Shown: positions 16,326 to 24,756 of the stretch, one piece after another | Layout: each line of letters starts with the position of its first letter | How positions within the stretch are numbered: the first letter of the stretch is position 1 | Assembly: GCA_040268355.1 (NCBI GenBank) | Contig: JAWRIT010000107.1 | Coordinates: forward strand, 1-47,683 | DNA: 47,683 nt | Direction: 5' to 3' | From: UBA1367 sp040268355 | Lineage (GTDB): Bacteria; Actinomycetota; Coriobacteriia; Coriobacteriales; Atopobiaceae | Notes under the pieces: generated by a model | What the model was told of the DNA's origin: nothing | What the model saw: only the letters and a program-made list of their open reading frames with translations | Database searches by the model: none | Program-made: the position numbers and the translations under genes

Positions 16326-16946
16326 ATGGCAGACGTACCGGCAGGACATCCCGAGAGGCCCCAGGGCGAGGACGGACTGCGACTCCTCGCTCGTATGAAC
16401 GGGGGCAACCACGAGCAGCTGGCCCTCTGGGGACTTTCGCTTTTGGAGATCGGCGAGCGCGACCAGCTGCTCGACATCGGTTGCGGGGGCGGCGCCAACA
16501 TCGAGCGACTGCTCGCCCGAGCGCCGCAGGGGCATGTCACCGGCGTCGACTATTCCCCCACCAGCGTGCAGGCGTCGCGTGCACACAACGCGGCGGCGAT
16601 CGCCGCCGGTCGCTGCGAGGTGCTCGAGGGCAACTCCTCAGACCTGCCGCTTCCGGACGATTCGATCGACGTGGCAACGGCGTTCGAGACGACCTACTAC
16701 TGGGATCTGCCAACTGCGTTTCGTGAGGTCAGACGCGTGCTCAAGCCGGGCGGGCAGCTTCTGGTCTGCAACGAGGACGACGGGTGCGATCCGGCCACCT
16801 ACGAGCTTGCCGAGCAGATTCCCGGCATGGTGGTGCACACTGTCGAGGACCTGCGGTCGGCGCTAGAGGAGGCCGGCCTGACGATCGTGACCATCGAGCG
16901 CGACATCAAGCAGGGGCACCTTGCCATCGTCTCTCGCGCGGGATAG
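16326..16946 (+). CDS. Class I SAM-dependent methyltransferase
   Basis: A 206-residue Methyltransf_11/25-type enzyme. Motif I is LLDIGCGGGANIERLL (about residues 53-68), the acidic end of strand 2 is in TGVDYSP, and the post-motif region reads PLPDDSIDVATAFETTYYW. REVRRVLKPGGQLLV is motif III. It closely resembles small generic methyltransferases of gut anaerobes, and the substrate cannot be told. GGAGGCGC lies before the ATG. It ends 9 bases from the converging rpiB. Confidence 0.9.
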   Translation: MADVPAGHPERPQGEDGLRLLARMNGGNHEQLALWGLSLLEIGERDQLLDIGCGGGANIERLLARAPQGHVTGVDYSPTSVQASRAHNAAAIAAGRCEVLEGNSSDLPLPDDSIDVATAFETTYYWDLPTAFREVRRVLKPGGQLLVCNEDDGCDPATYELAEQIPGMVVHTVEDLRSALEEAGLTIVTIERDIKQGHLAIVSRAG

Positions 16947-16955
16947 CGACGTCCG

Positions 16956-17426
16956 TCAATCCCTTCCCTCTGCCACCTCAAGACGGTGAGTGTGGTCAAG
17001 CTCGTCGAGCAGCGCCACGCGCTCCGCATGGCGTCCGCCCTCGAACTCCGCGTCCAACCAGGCGTCCACGATCTGCTTGGCGACCTCGTCTCCCACCACA
17101 CGGGCGCCAAAGGCGATGACGTTGGTGTTGTTGTGGCGCTTGGAGTACTCGGCCGAATAGGGTTCGGAGCAGGCGCAGGCACGGATGCCCTCGACCTTGT
17201 TGGCCGCCAGCGAGATGCCGATGCCCGTGCCGCAGATGAGCACGCCACCGTCCACCTCCCCTGCGGCCACGGCCTTCGCCACCCGATAGCCAGCCACTGG
17301 GTAGTCGAAGCGCTCGGTCGAGTCGGTCCCCAGGTTGACGACCGTGATCCCACGCTCCTCGAGATGCTTGACGATGGTCCACTTGAGGTCGACGGCGGTG
17401 TGGTCGTTGCCGATGGCGATGTTCAC
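16956..17426 (-). CDS. rpiB: Ribose-5-phosphate isomerase B / LacAB-family sugar-phosphate isomerase
   Basis: A 156-residue RpiB/LacAB-family protein interconverting ribose 5-phosphate and ribulose 5-phosphate, or a related aldo/keto sugar phosphate. It has His9 in GNDHTAVDLK, the catalytic Cys65 in GGVLICGTGIGIS with Thr67, and His98 in YSKRHNN, matching E. coli RpiB Cys66, Thr68 and His99 closely. The start is a GTG at 17426 preceded by AAAGAGG. Allose- or galactose-6-phosphate isomerase activity cannot be excluded. Confidence 0.9.
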   Translation of the reverse strand: MNIAIGNDHTAVDLKWTIVKHLEERGITVVNLGTDSTERFDYPVAGYRVAKAVAAGEVDGGVLICGTGIGISLAANKVEGIRACACSEPYSAEYSKRHNNTNVIAFGARVVGDEVAKQIVDAWLDAEFEGGRHAERVALLDELDHTHRLEVAEGRD

Positions 17427-17513
17427 GGTTGCCTCTTTCCTTGACGCGTCTCGTGCGGTCCCTTGGGTGCAGTCAACGTAGCACACGGCGGCGCGCCCCG
17501 TGGAGATGAAGCC

Positions 17514-17556
17514 GAGGGGCTGGGCCGATGCGTCAGCGCGCCCGACCCAGCCTCTC
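17514..17556. terminator. Hairpin between the GH1 gene and rpiB
   Basis: Arms GAGGGGCTGGG (17514-17524) and CCCAGCCTCTC (17546-17556) pair over 11 positions with one G-U in the plus-strand RNA. It lies 18 bases past the minus-strand GH1 stop. No T-tract follows. Confidence 0.4.
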
Positions 17557-17573
17557 AGGAGCTCCCGTCGCCC

Positions 17574-19043
17574 CTACTCCTCCCACAGGCTGGCTCCACG
17601 CGTCTCGATGACACGCGCCATCCACGCGTAACTCTTCTTGGGCGTGCGGCGCAAAGTGCCGTTGCCCTTGTCGTCCATGTCGACGTAGATGAACCCATAG
17701 CGCTTGGCCATCTCGCCGGTGGAGAGCGACACCAGGTCGAAGGGACCCCACATGGTGTATCCCAAGCACCTCACCCCGTCTTCGAGCACCGCCTGCATCA
17801 GGCACCGCAGGTGCGCACGAAGGTAGTCGATGCGGTAGTCGTCCTCCACGTACCCCTGCTCGTCTGGCTCGTCGATGGCCCCCATGCCATTCTCCACCAC
17901 AAAGACGGGCTTCTCGTACCGGTCGCTCAGCTCGTTCAGCACGTAGCGCAGGCCGAGCGCGTCGATCGGCCAGCCCCAGGGGGTCGCCGGCAAGTAGGGG
18001 TTGCCCTCGCCACCCATGACCTCGCGGGCACGGGGCGAGTCGGCGGCGATGGTGTTGGAGCGGTAGTAGCTGATAGAGACGAAGTCGAGCGTGCCGGCAG
18101 CCAGCGCCTCCGCGTCACCTGGCTCCCAGCGCAGATCGATGCCCTTGTCACGCCAGATGTCGGCCGCGAAGGCCGGGTAGTGCCCGCGCACCATCGTGTC
18201 GATGAAGTAGTAGGACTGCCGGCGCTTCTGCATCTGGGCAAAAACGTCCTCGGGCTTGCAGGTGGCCGGATAGAAGGCGCTGAACGCATACATGGCCCCA
18301 AAGAGCGAGCCGGGCATGAGCTCGTGACCGAGCGCGACCGCACGGGCACTGGCCAAAAACATGTTGTGCACCGCGTTGTAGTGCGTGTTGTCGTCGGTGG
18401 CATGCGTGCCGCAGGAGGCGTAGCCGCGCACGGCGTTGATCTCGTTGAAGGTGAGCCAGTAGGTGACCTTGCCCCCGAACCGCTCGAAGAGGGTCCGGCA
18501 GTAGCGCAGGTAGCACTCGATGGTCTCGCGGCTGGACCAGCCGTCATAGCGCTCGGCGAGCACGGCCGGCAGCTCGTCATGGTGGATGGTCACAAGCGGC
18601 TGCATGCCCAACTCAAGGCAGGTGTCGATGATCTGCTCGTAGAAGGCCAGGCCCGCCTCGTTGGGCTCCTCCTCCAGGCCGGTGGGGTAGATGCGGCTCC
18701 AGCAGATGGAGAAGCGGTACACGTTCATGTGCATGCCGGCAAGCAGCTCCAGATCCTCGCGCCACCGGTGGTAATGGTCGACGGCCTGGTGGGAAGGGTA
18801 GTACTGGCCTTCGAGCAGGCAGGGCGTCGCCCCCTTGGGCAGCTCTCCCGGAGCGAAGAAGCTGCTGTTGCTGCGCCCGGTGGTGCCATCGGGCAGGCGG
18901 TAGGTGATGCCCCGCGGCGTCTGTTGGTTGCCGTCGGTCTCGAAGTCGTGCGTGGACAGCCCACGCCCGCCCTCGTCGAAGCCTCCCTCACACTGGAAGT
19001 CGGCGGTGGCCCCACCCCAGAGAAACTCCTTCGGCAGTTGCAT
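17574..19043 (-). CDS. bglA: GH1 6-phospho-beta-glucosidase
   Basis: A 489-residue GH1 (beta/alpha)8 enzyme. The acid/base Glu201 is in LTFNEINAV and the nucleophile Glu384 in FVVENGMG. The segment STGEMAKRYGFIYVDMDD carries the Ser...Lys-Tyr pattern that binds the 6-phosphate in phospho-glycosidases, so the substrate is probably a PTS-imported beta-glucoside 6-phosphate, although no beta-glucoside PTS gene is in view. GAAAGGAAGG lies before the ATG. It follows the PARG-like gene by 115 bases on the same strand. Confidence 0.93.
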   Translation of the reverse strand: MQLPKEFLWGGATADFQCEGGFDEGGRGLSTHDFETDGNQQTPRGITYRLPDGTTGRSNSSFFAPGELPKGATPCLLEGQYYPSHQAVDHYHRWREDLELLAGMHMNVYRFSICWSRIYPTGLEEEPNEAGLAFYEQIIDTCLELGMQPLVTIHHDELPAVLAERYDGWSSRETIECYLRYCRTLFERFGGKVTYWLTFNEINAVRGYASCGTHATDDNTHYNAVHNMFLASARAVALGHELMPGSLFGAMYAFSAFYPATCKPEDVFAQMQKRRQSYYFIDTMVRGHYPAFAADIWRDKGIDLRWEPGDAEALAAGTLDFVSISYYRSNTIAADSPRAREVMGGEGNPYLPATPWGWPIDALGLRYVLNELSDRYEKPVFVVENGMGAIDEPDEQGYVEDDYRIDYLRAHLRCLMQAVLEDGVRCLGYTMWGPFDLVSLSTGEMAKRYGFIYVDMDDKGNGTLRRTPKKSYAWMARVIETRGASLWEE

Positions 19044-19158
19044 GGCCCCTTCCTTTCTCGTGTCAGTGCTCCGACGGATCCGTGCCATGGCGGCGTCATT
19101 GCGACGGTGGCCCACACGGCGCGATCGAAGCGGCCGAACGCCCCCGCCCCGCTCCGAG

Positions 19159-20097
19159 CTACCCCAGGTATTGGCGCCAGTCTTCCTCCCCCTCGTCTGC
19201 CGGCACGGCCTTGGCCTGAGGCCGGGGCTGGGCAGGCCGCTTGACGTAGGGCTGGTCGTTGGCCTCGGGGAAGGCCGCGAACGCATGCTCGAAGCGCGCG
19301 AGGTTGTCATCGAAGCGCGTGGCAGGCACCGCGAAGGTCACCTGGGTCGCCACATGGGCACCCGTGGCAAGCTCCTCGCAGAACAGACGCGCGACCACGC
19401 TTGCGTCCCACCCAAAGGCACCGCACCCAAAGGCGCCCAACACGAGCTTGTCATGGCCCAGCTCGTCGGCGATCGCGAGCACGAAGCGAATGCGCTCGCG
19501 CAGGGAGGCGCACAGGGTGTCGTCATCGATGCGGTAGTTCTCCCGTGCGCGACGCGCGTTGGGCGCGGCCACCACGATGACGTCGGCGTAGCTGTGGAAC
19601 TTCTCGCGGTCGAAGCGCACCTTGGGCACGACGAGGCCCCGGTTGCGGTACAGCTCGCAGTTGAGGTTGCGACTGCGGTTCTGGGCGTACCATGCCCGCT
19701 GCTCGCGCAGCACGTTGAAGAGGGTCGACTCCGCGCACAGGGCCTGCTCCTGCGCCCATGCGCCACGATCGTAGCCGCCGCCGGGAGTGGTATAGGAAGC
19801 AAAATCCAGCACGGCGAGGTCGCAGGCGCTGGCAAGGCCGCGCCCCAACTCAAGGACGGCCGTCACGCTGTCCTGGTCGACGACGCTCACCGCAGGAATC
19901 GACCCCTCGCCGCGAGGGGCCGGCATGGCGTCATAGACCTTGAGCTCGGCGAGACTGCGCTCCACCTCGGGGGCGAGGTGGGCGTCCACGTCTGCGATAT
20001 GGCGTGCCGCCTGGTCCGCACGGGTGCGCCGACGATCTCCGCCGCGCGCACCATCGCGCCCGCCGCCCCGCCTGTCATTGCGCCGATCGGTCGCCAT
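19159..20097 (-). CDS. TIGR02452-type microbial PARG-like protein (macrodomain-related)
   Basis: A 312-residue protein. DFASYTTPGGGYDRGAW followed by AQEQALCAEST is the bacterial poly(ADP-ribose) glycohydrolase signature, in which the tandem Gln-Glu region holds the catalytic acid. VLGAFGCGAFGWD near residue 220 forms the macrodomain phosphate loop. It may hydrolyse ADP-ribose links on proteins or nucleic acids; the physiological role is unknown. The first 45 residues are Arg/Gly/Asp-rich and probably disordered, so a later start is possible. The C-terminal tail is Pro/Gln-rich. Confidence 0.85.
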   Translation of the reverse strand: MATDRRNDRRGGGRDGARGGDRRRTRADQAARHIADVDAHLAPEVERSLAELKVYDAMPAPRGEGSIPAVSVVDQDSVTAVLELGRGLASACDLAVLDFASYTTPGGGYDRGAWAQEQALCAESTLFNVLREQRAWYAQNRSRNLNCELYRNRGLVVPKVRFDREKFHSYADVIVVAAPNARRARENYRIDDDTLCASLRERIRFVLAIADELGHDKLVLGAFGCGAFGWDASVVARLFCEELATGAHVATQVTFAVPATRFDDNLARFEHAFAAFPEANDQPYVKRPAQPRPQAKAVPADEGEEDWRQYLG

Positions 20098-20480
20098 AGC
20101 GCACCAACCCCCTCGCTCTCCGTCGCACGCACCGCATCGTCGTGCGAGCCACGCCACGGCGCTACCCCAACCGCGCCGCGCCATCGCACGGGGCGCGTCG
20201 CACCATCATGCTTGTGTCGCATCGTAGCATGCCCGTCGCCTCGAAGGACGAAGGTCTGCCCTCGTCCGCTCGGACGGGCTGCCCCATCGCATGAGAGGCA
20301 CGCCCGCGCAGACCCCGCAGCGCAGGCGCCGGGGCAGCCCACCACCAGCCACGCGGGCGCACTAGCTCGCCCCTTGGCCCGCGCGACACGGACGAGCTGC
20401 GTTTCGATACCGCTACCGTTGCCGCATCGCAGCACGAATGCCCTATTATCGTAGGCACTTGTGAAGTCCTTGGAGGTCCC
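20098..20480 (+). promoter_or_regulatory. Upstream region of the ACT-MBL gene
   Basis: A 383-base region, very GC-rich, between divergent genes. TATTAT at 20444-20449 is a possible -10, about 30 bases before the start codon, with no convincing -35. Reading frames crossing the region are compositional shadows. Confidence 0.35.
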
Positions 20481-21890
20481 ATGCGCAAGACCTATATCAC
20501 CACCATGCCCGACCAGGCGGGAGCGTTCCTCACCGCCAGCAAGGCGATCGCCGAGAGCGGGGGCAACATCGTCCGGGTCAACTACAACCGAGCGGTCGAC
20601 ACCCACACGCTGCTCATCGAGGTCGAGGCGACCGAGGACCAGCAGGAGGTCATCTCGCGGCGGCTCAAGGACGTGGAGTACCTCATCGAGGATCCCGGCA
20701 TGCGCCAGATCATCCTCATCGAGCTGATCCTGCCCGACCGCCCCGGCTCGCTTTTGCCCACCCTCGAGGTCATCAAGAACCACGAGGTCAACATCCCTTA
20801 CATCAACTCGCAGGAGAACGGCACGCCCTACCAGAACTTCAAGATGGGGCTTCTGGTGGAGAACACGGCCGAGATCAAGGGCCTGCTCGACGACCTCTCC
20901 CAGATCTGCGAGGTCCGCGTGCTGGACTACGAGGCCACCGATCGACTGCTCGACAGCACCATCTTCTACGTGACCTTCGCCAACCGCCTGCGAGAGATGC
21001 TCGACCTCACGCAGGACGAGACCAACGGCGCGCTGACCTGCGCGCGCCAGGTCATGCAGGTGGTCGACAAGCGCGACCACTCGCCCGAGAAGGTCTTTGG
21101 CACCATCGAGCGCTTCGCCGAACTCATGGTGGCCCATCGCGGGGAGGCCTTCGACGCGCGTGTCACAAAGCACGAGCTCGCCGACCGGCTCACCATGTAC
21201 GCCATCGAGCCGCCCTTTGGCGGGAACACCTACGTGCTGGAATACTATGGCGCGCTCCTGTTCGTGGACTGCGGCCTCGGCTGCTTCGAGCGCGAGATGA
21301 CCGAGCTGCTCGAGGGCCTGTTCCCCGACTTCTCCCGCAGGCCCAAGAGCCTTCTCATCACCCACCCCGACATCGACAGCGCCGGGTTGCTCCACTCCTT
21401 CGACACCGTCTACCTCAACCGCACGTGCCACTCCAACTACACCAACGAGAGCAAGGGTCGGCCGAGCTACCGCGAGCGCAACCCCCTGCACGCGCCCTAC
21501 AACGCGCTCACCAAGATCCTCTCGCGCTACCAGCCCCCGCAGCTCGGTCGTTGCGTGGTCATGGGGGCCCGTGGCGACGACGACCTGCTCGAGCCCGTCG
21601 GCAGCATGCGCTTTGGCGACTGGACCTTCCACGTGCAGGAGGGAGCGGGTGGCCACTCGCGCGGCGAGGCCATCATCACCTGTCCGGACCTGGGTATCGC
21701 CTTCACGGGCGACCTGCTGATCAACGAGCGCGGACTCACCGAAAGCCAGCGCGAGTTCCTGGACCTGCAGCCCTTCGTGCGGGCGAGCTACGACACCAAG
21801 CCCGAGCTGGCCGAGGAGATCGGTCGGCAGCTGCGTCTCGAGCTTTCCAGCTACACCATCTGCCCCGGCAGGGGTTCCATCATCGGGTAG
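20481..21890 (+). CDS. Fusion of two ACT domains with a metallo-beta-lactamase-fold domain
   Basis: A 469-residue protein. Residues 1-75 (YITTMPDQAGAFLTASKAI) and 76-150 (ELILPDRPGSLLPTLEVI) are tandem ACT domains with the usual D-x-x-G turn that binds amino acids. A helical linker runs to about 230. Residues 235-469 form an MBL fold starting GGNTYVLEYYGALLFVDCG. The canonical HxHxDH motif is replaced by THPDIDSAGL, a later His is in GGHSRGEA and an Asp in FTGDLL. Metal binding is thus uncertain. TTGGAGG precedes the ATG. I infer an amino-acid-responsive enzyme or sensor of unknown substrate. Confidence 0.85.
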   Translation: MRKTYITTMPDQAGAFLTASKAIAESGGNIVRVNYNRAVDTHTLLIEVEATEDQQEVISRRLKDVEYLIEDPGMRQIILIELILPDRPGSLLPTLEVIKNHEVNIPYINSQENGTPYQNFKMGLLVENTAEIKGLLDDLSQICEVRVLDYEATDRLLDSTIFYVTFANRLREMLDLTQDETNGALTCARQVMQVVDKRDHSPEKVFGTIERFAELMVAHRGEAFDARVTKHELADRLTMYAIEPPFGGNTYVLEYYGALLFVDCGLGCFEREMTELLEGLFPDFSRRPKSLLITHPDIDSAGLLHSFDTVYLNRTCHSNYTNESKGRPSYRERNPLHAPYNALTKILSRYQPPQLGRCVVMGARGDDDLLEPVGSMRFGDWTFHVQEGAGGHSRGEAIITCPDLGIAFTGDLLINERGLTESQREFLDLQPFVRASYDTKPELAEEIGRQLRLELSSYTICPGRGSIIG

Positions 21891-22018
21891 CGCCCGCGCA
21901 CGGGGCCGCGCCAGCTGCTTGGGCACGCATCGGATGCACAGGCTCGCGTCGGATGCCGGCTGCGGGCCCCGAAGGTCGATCAGACCCGCAGCTCGCTCGA
22001 TCCCACAACCAGAGGCCG

Positions 22019-22942
22019 CTACCGCCTGCGCGGGCCACGCAGGGCGCGGGTGCGCCCGGCCAGCCCCGGCAGGTCCAGCTCGATACCCAACACCAGCCTG
22101 ACGAGCCAGAGGAAGAAAACCAGCACCAGAATCGGGATGACGCACGAGGTGACGATCATCACGGCAAGGGTCTCGATGAAGTTGTTGAGCGAGGAGCGTG
22201 CGGCATCGGTCAGCTTGGACAGTTCCTCGGGGGCGTTGAGCAGAAACGCCAGCGGATTGGACGACTCGGCGTTCTCCTGCGCATCAGCGCTGTTCTCGAT
22301 GGCGCCCGTCGTTTGCTCGGCAGAGGCGATGGTCGCGCTGATCGACTCCTCGTAGGTGCGCTCGATCATGCCCGAGACGAACACACTTGCTGGCACGACG
22401 CACACGATGGCCACGGCGAACACAAAGAGCCGGACGGACAGCTGCGCGAGGGAGGCACGTATGGCGGGGCGGAGCCTGAGCGTGAGCACGATCACGGCCA
22501 GCGCGCAGGCCACTGGGACCAGCACCCGAAAGGACACGAAGCCCAGGACGGTGAGCAGGTACTTCTCAAGGTAGATGGCGGCGATGACCACCAGGAAGTC
22601 CGAGCTCAGGTCCACCAGCTTCTCGGCGATGGGCGTCCCCGCGTCCCCCGGCAGAAGCGAGATGGCCGCCGAGGAGCCCGTCGAGGCCCCCACGAGGTTC
22701 ATGACGACATCGCGCTTCTCGTCGAGGGCCGCGATGGTCGAGCGGAAGGTCTCGGGGTCCGAGAAGATGGAGCCCAGCACGAAAAACGACAGCAGCCCCA
22801 CGAGGATCGCCAACCCAGCAAGCACGAGGGTGCGCCTGCGCTCCTGATCGTCCATGCCGGGCGCTGCACCAGGCGTTATGCCTGGCTCCGTGTCAGGCAT
22901 CCTATCCAAAGATCTCCGTGTCCGCTCGATGTCTGCTGCCAT
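22019..22942 (-). CDS. Multi-pass membrane protein of unknown function
   Basis: A 307-residue protein I do not recognise. After a cytosolic-looking start (Asp/Glu/Pro-rich, residues 1-35) come a membrane helix (TLVLAGLAILVGLLSFFVL), two to three helices around 110-190, an extracytoplasmic or loop region rich in Ser/Ala/Glu (about 190-250), and a final strong helix (VIPILVLVFFLWLVRLVLG). The C-terminus is Arg-rich. The ATG at 22942 has GGAGGTGG upstream. It converges on the ACT-MBL gene. Confidence 0.75.
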   Translation of the reverse strand: MAADIERTRRSLDRMPDTEPGITPGAAPGMDDQERRRTLVLAGLAILVGLLSFFVLGSIFSDPETFRSTIAALDEKRDVVMNLVGASTGSSAAISLLPGDAGTPIAEKLVDLSSDFLVVIAAIYLEKYLLTVLGFVSFRVLVPVACALAVIVLTLRLRPAIRASLAQLSVRLFVFAVAIVCVVPASVFVSGMIERTYEESISATIASAEQTTGAIENSADAQENAESSNPLAFLLNAPEELSKLTDAARSSLNNFIETLAVMIVTSCVIPILVLVFFLWLVRLVLGIELDLPGLAGRTRALRGPRRR

Positions 22943-23109
22943 GCCACACCACCTCCGTGTCGAATCCGGCTCCATCGCTCCCCATTCTACGTGGCGAGCG
23001 CGGGCCATGGCGGAGCGCGCGGACAGATCGCCGAAGGGCAGGCCTGCCGTCAGCGTCAACCGAGTGGACCTAGGCTCGCCCAGGACGCCGCTCCCCGAGC
23101 AAATCGTAT

Positions 23110-23121
23110 GGAATCGTTCTC
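23110..23121 (+). promoter_or_regulatory. Probable sugar-regulator operator upstream of the first GH32 gene
   Basis: GGAATCGTTCTC matches 10 of 12 bases of GAAATCGTTCCC found before the fructokinase and, reversed, before the PTS gene. Two further ATCG half-sites flank it within 25 bases (CAAATCGTATG and CGTATCGTGC). Confidence 0.55.
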
Positions 23122-23202
23122 GTATCGTGCACGGGTCTGCCAGCTGACCTATCCTCGACACGAGGGAATCTTGCGAAGACCATCTGAAGACGGGAGACAC
23201 CC

Positions 23203-24678
23203 ATGCCCAATAGGAGCTGGGAGGTCGGCTTTCACCTCCGCTCACCGCGCAACTGGCTCAACGACCCGAACGGACTCTGCCAGTTCAAGGGCATCTACCG
23301 CTTCTTCTATCAGTACGATCACGACTGGCCCCGCGTGGACCAGAAGGCCTGGGCGCAGTTCTCCTCCCCCGACCTGGTGCATTGGACCTTCGAGGGCGTG
23401 CCCCTCGAGCCGTCCGTCCCCGAGGATCGCCACGGCGTCTTCTCGGGAAGCGCCTTCGTGGAGCGTGGCGGCGCTCCCGATGGCAGCGACCTGCTGCGCG
23501 TCTACTACACCGGCAACGTCGTGGACCCCGTGCCTGGCCACAGCCCATCGGACTTCGACTACGTCTATGCCGGCCGCGAGGGCAACACCCTCACGACCAC
23601 CAGCGCAGACGGCGTGAACTTCGGTCCCAGGCAGGTGCTGCTCCGCAACGCCGACTACCCCGCCGAATGCAGCTGTCACGTGCGCGATCCCAAGGTCTGG
23701 GAACAGGACGGCCGCAGGCGCATGCTGTTGGGCGCGCGCCACATAGACACGAGGGGGATGTGCCTGCTCTTTGACTCAGACGACGGCCTCACGTGGACCT
23801 TCCGCCATGCGATCAACTCCGCCTACGCCTTCGGCTACGTGTGGGAGTGCCCCAACATCGTGCGGCTGGACGGGCGGGAGTACCTGGCCATCTCCCCGCA
23901 GGGCCTGCCCCGCCTGCGCGACAGGTGGCAGAACCGCTGGACGCCGGGCTACTTCGAGCTGCCGGCCGGCCAGCGCCTGTTGGACACCGAGGTCATCGAC
24001 GAGCGCACCTTCGTGCAATGGGACTTTGGCCACGACTTCTACGCCCCGCAGACCTTTGTGGACGACGCCGGGCGTACCCTGCTCGTGGGGTGGATGGGCA
24101 CCTTCGACGAGTACTACACAAGCGTTCCCGACGGACTCTCCTGGTGGCACTGCATGACGGTGCCGAGGGTGGTCACGCGGCGCGCCGACGGTCGGCTGCT
24201 GCAGCTGCCCGTGCCGGAGCTGGAGGAGCTGCGCGGCGAGGCGCAGAAGCTGCGGGCGAACGTGACAGCCTGCGTTGCCGGGCGCGGGGCGGACATCGTG
24301 CTGCCCCAGGTCGGCGGCGAGGGGGCGCTCACGCTCGACGACAGTTTCGAGGTCTTCTGGGTGGACGGGCGGCTGGGCATCCGCTACCTGGACGAGGCGT
24401 CTGCGGCCGGTCGCGCGGACCGCTCGATCCCCCTGGCGGAGCTCCACGACCTGCGCGTGCTGGTGGACGGCTCGGCGGTGGAGGTCTTCGCCAACGGCGG
24501 GGCGGAGGTCTTCGCCTCGCGCTGGTTCTGCCCGGAGAAAGAGGAGCTGGCCGTGCGGAGCAGCTTCGCCACAGACGGCACGCTCTTCCCCATGGCCGAC
24601 ACCATGGCCGAGATGTACGCGCAGGCCCAGGTCCCCGACCTCACGCTGCCCGGTTGGAACGAGACCATCGCACACTAG
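23203..24678 (+). CDS. scrB: GH32 beta-fructofuranosidase / sucrose-6-phosphate hydrolase
   Basis: A 491-residue GH32 enzyme: five-bladed propeller (about 1-330) plus beta-sandwich. The nucleophile Asp21 is in WLNDPNG, the transition-state stabiliser Asp162 in RDPKVW, and the acid/base Glu215 in ECPNIV. No signal peptide is seen, so it acts inside the cell, fitting hydrolysis of sucrose 6-phosphate delivered by the PTS, or of imported sucrose or short fructans. Sucrose phosphorylase follows after 78 bases, probably in one transcript. A candidate operator lies 81 bases upstream. Confidence 0.92.
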   Translation: MPNRSWEVGFHLRSPRNWLNDPNGLCQFKGIYRFFYQYDHDWPRVDQKAWAQFSSPDLVHWTFEGVPLEPSVPEDRHGVFSGSAFVERGGAPDGSDLLRVYYTGNVVDPVPGHSPSDFDYVYAGREGNTLTTTSADGVNFGPRQVLLRNADYPAECSCHVRDPKVWEQDGRRRMLLGARHIDTRGMCLLFDSDDGLTWTFRHAINSAYAFGYVWECPNIVRLDGREYLAISPQGLPRLRDRWQNRWTPGYFELPAGQRLLDTEVIDERTFVQWDFGHDFYAPQTFVDDAGRTLLVGWMGTFDEYYTSVPDGLSWWHCMTVPRVVTRRADGRLLQLPVPELEELRGEAQKLRANVTACVAGRGADIVLPQVGGEGALTLDDSFEVFWVDGRLGIRYLDEASAAGRADRSIPLAELHDLRVLVDGSAVEVFANGGAEVFASRWFCPEKEELAVRSSFATDGTLFPMADTMAEMYAQAQVPDLTLPGWNETIAH

Positions 24679-24756
24679 CTCGACGTCGTGCGCGAGTGCT
24701 CCTGCGCACGGCTTGGCACGTCACGCACGACGCACACACGGACAAGGAGGCTTCAC

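Noticed and set aside
19887..22145. A 752-codon minus-strand frame opposite the ACT-MBL gene
   Set aside because: Low-complexity translation typical of the antisense of a GC-rich gene; no domain.
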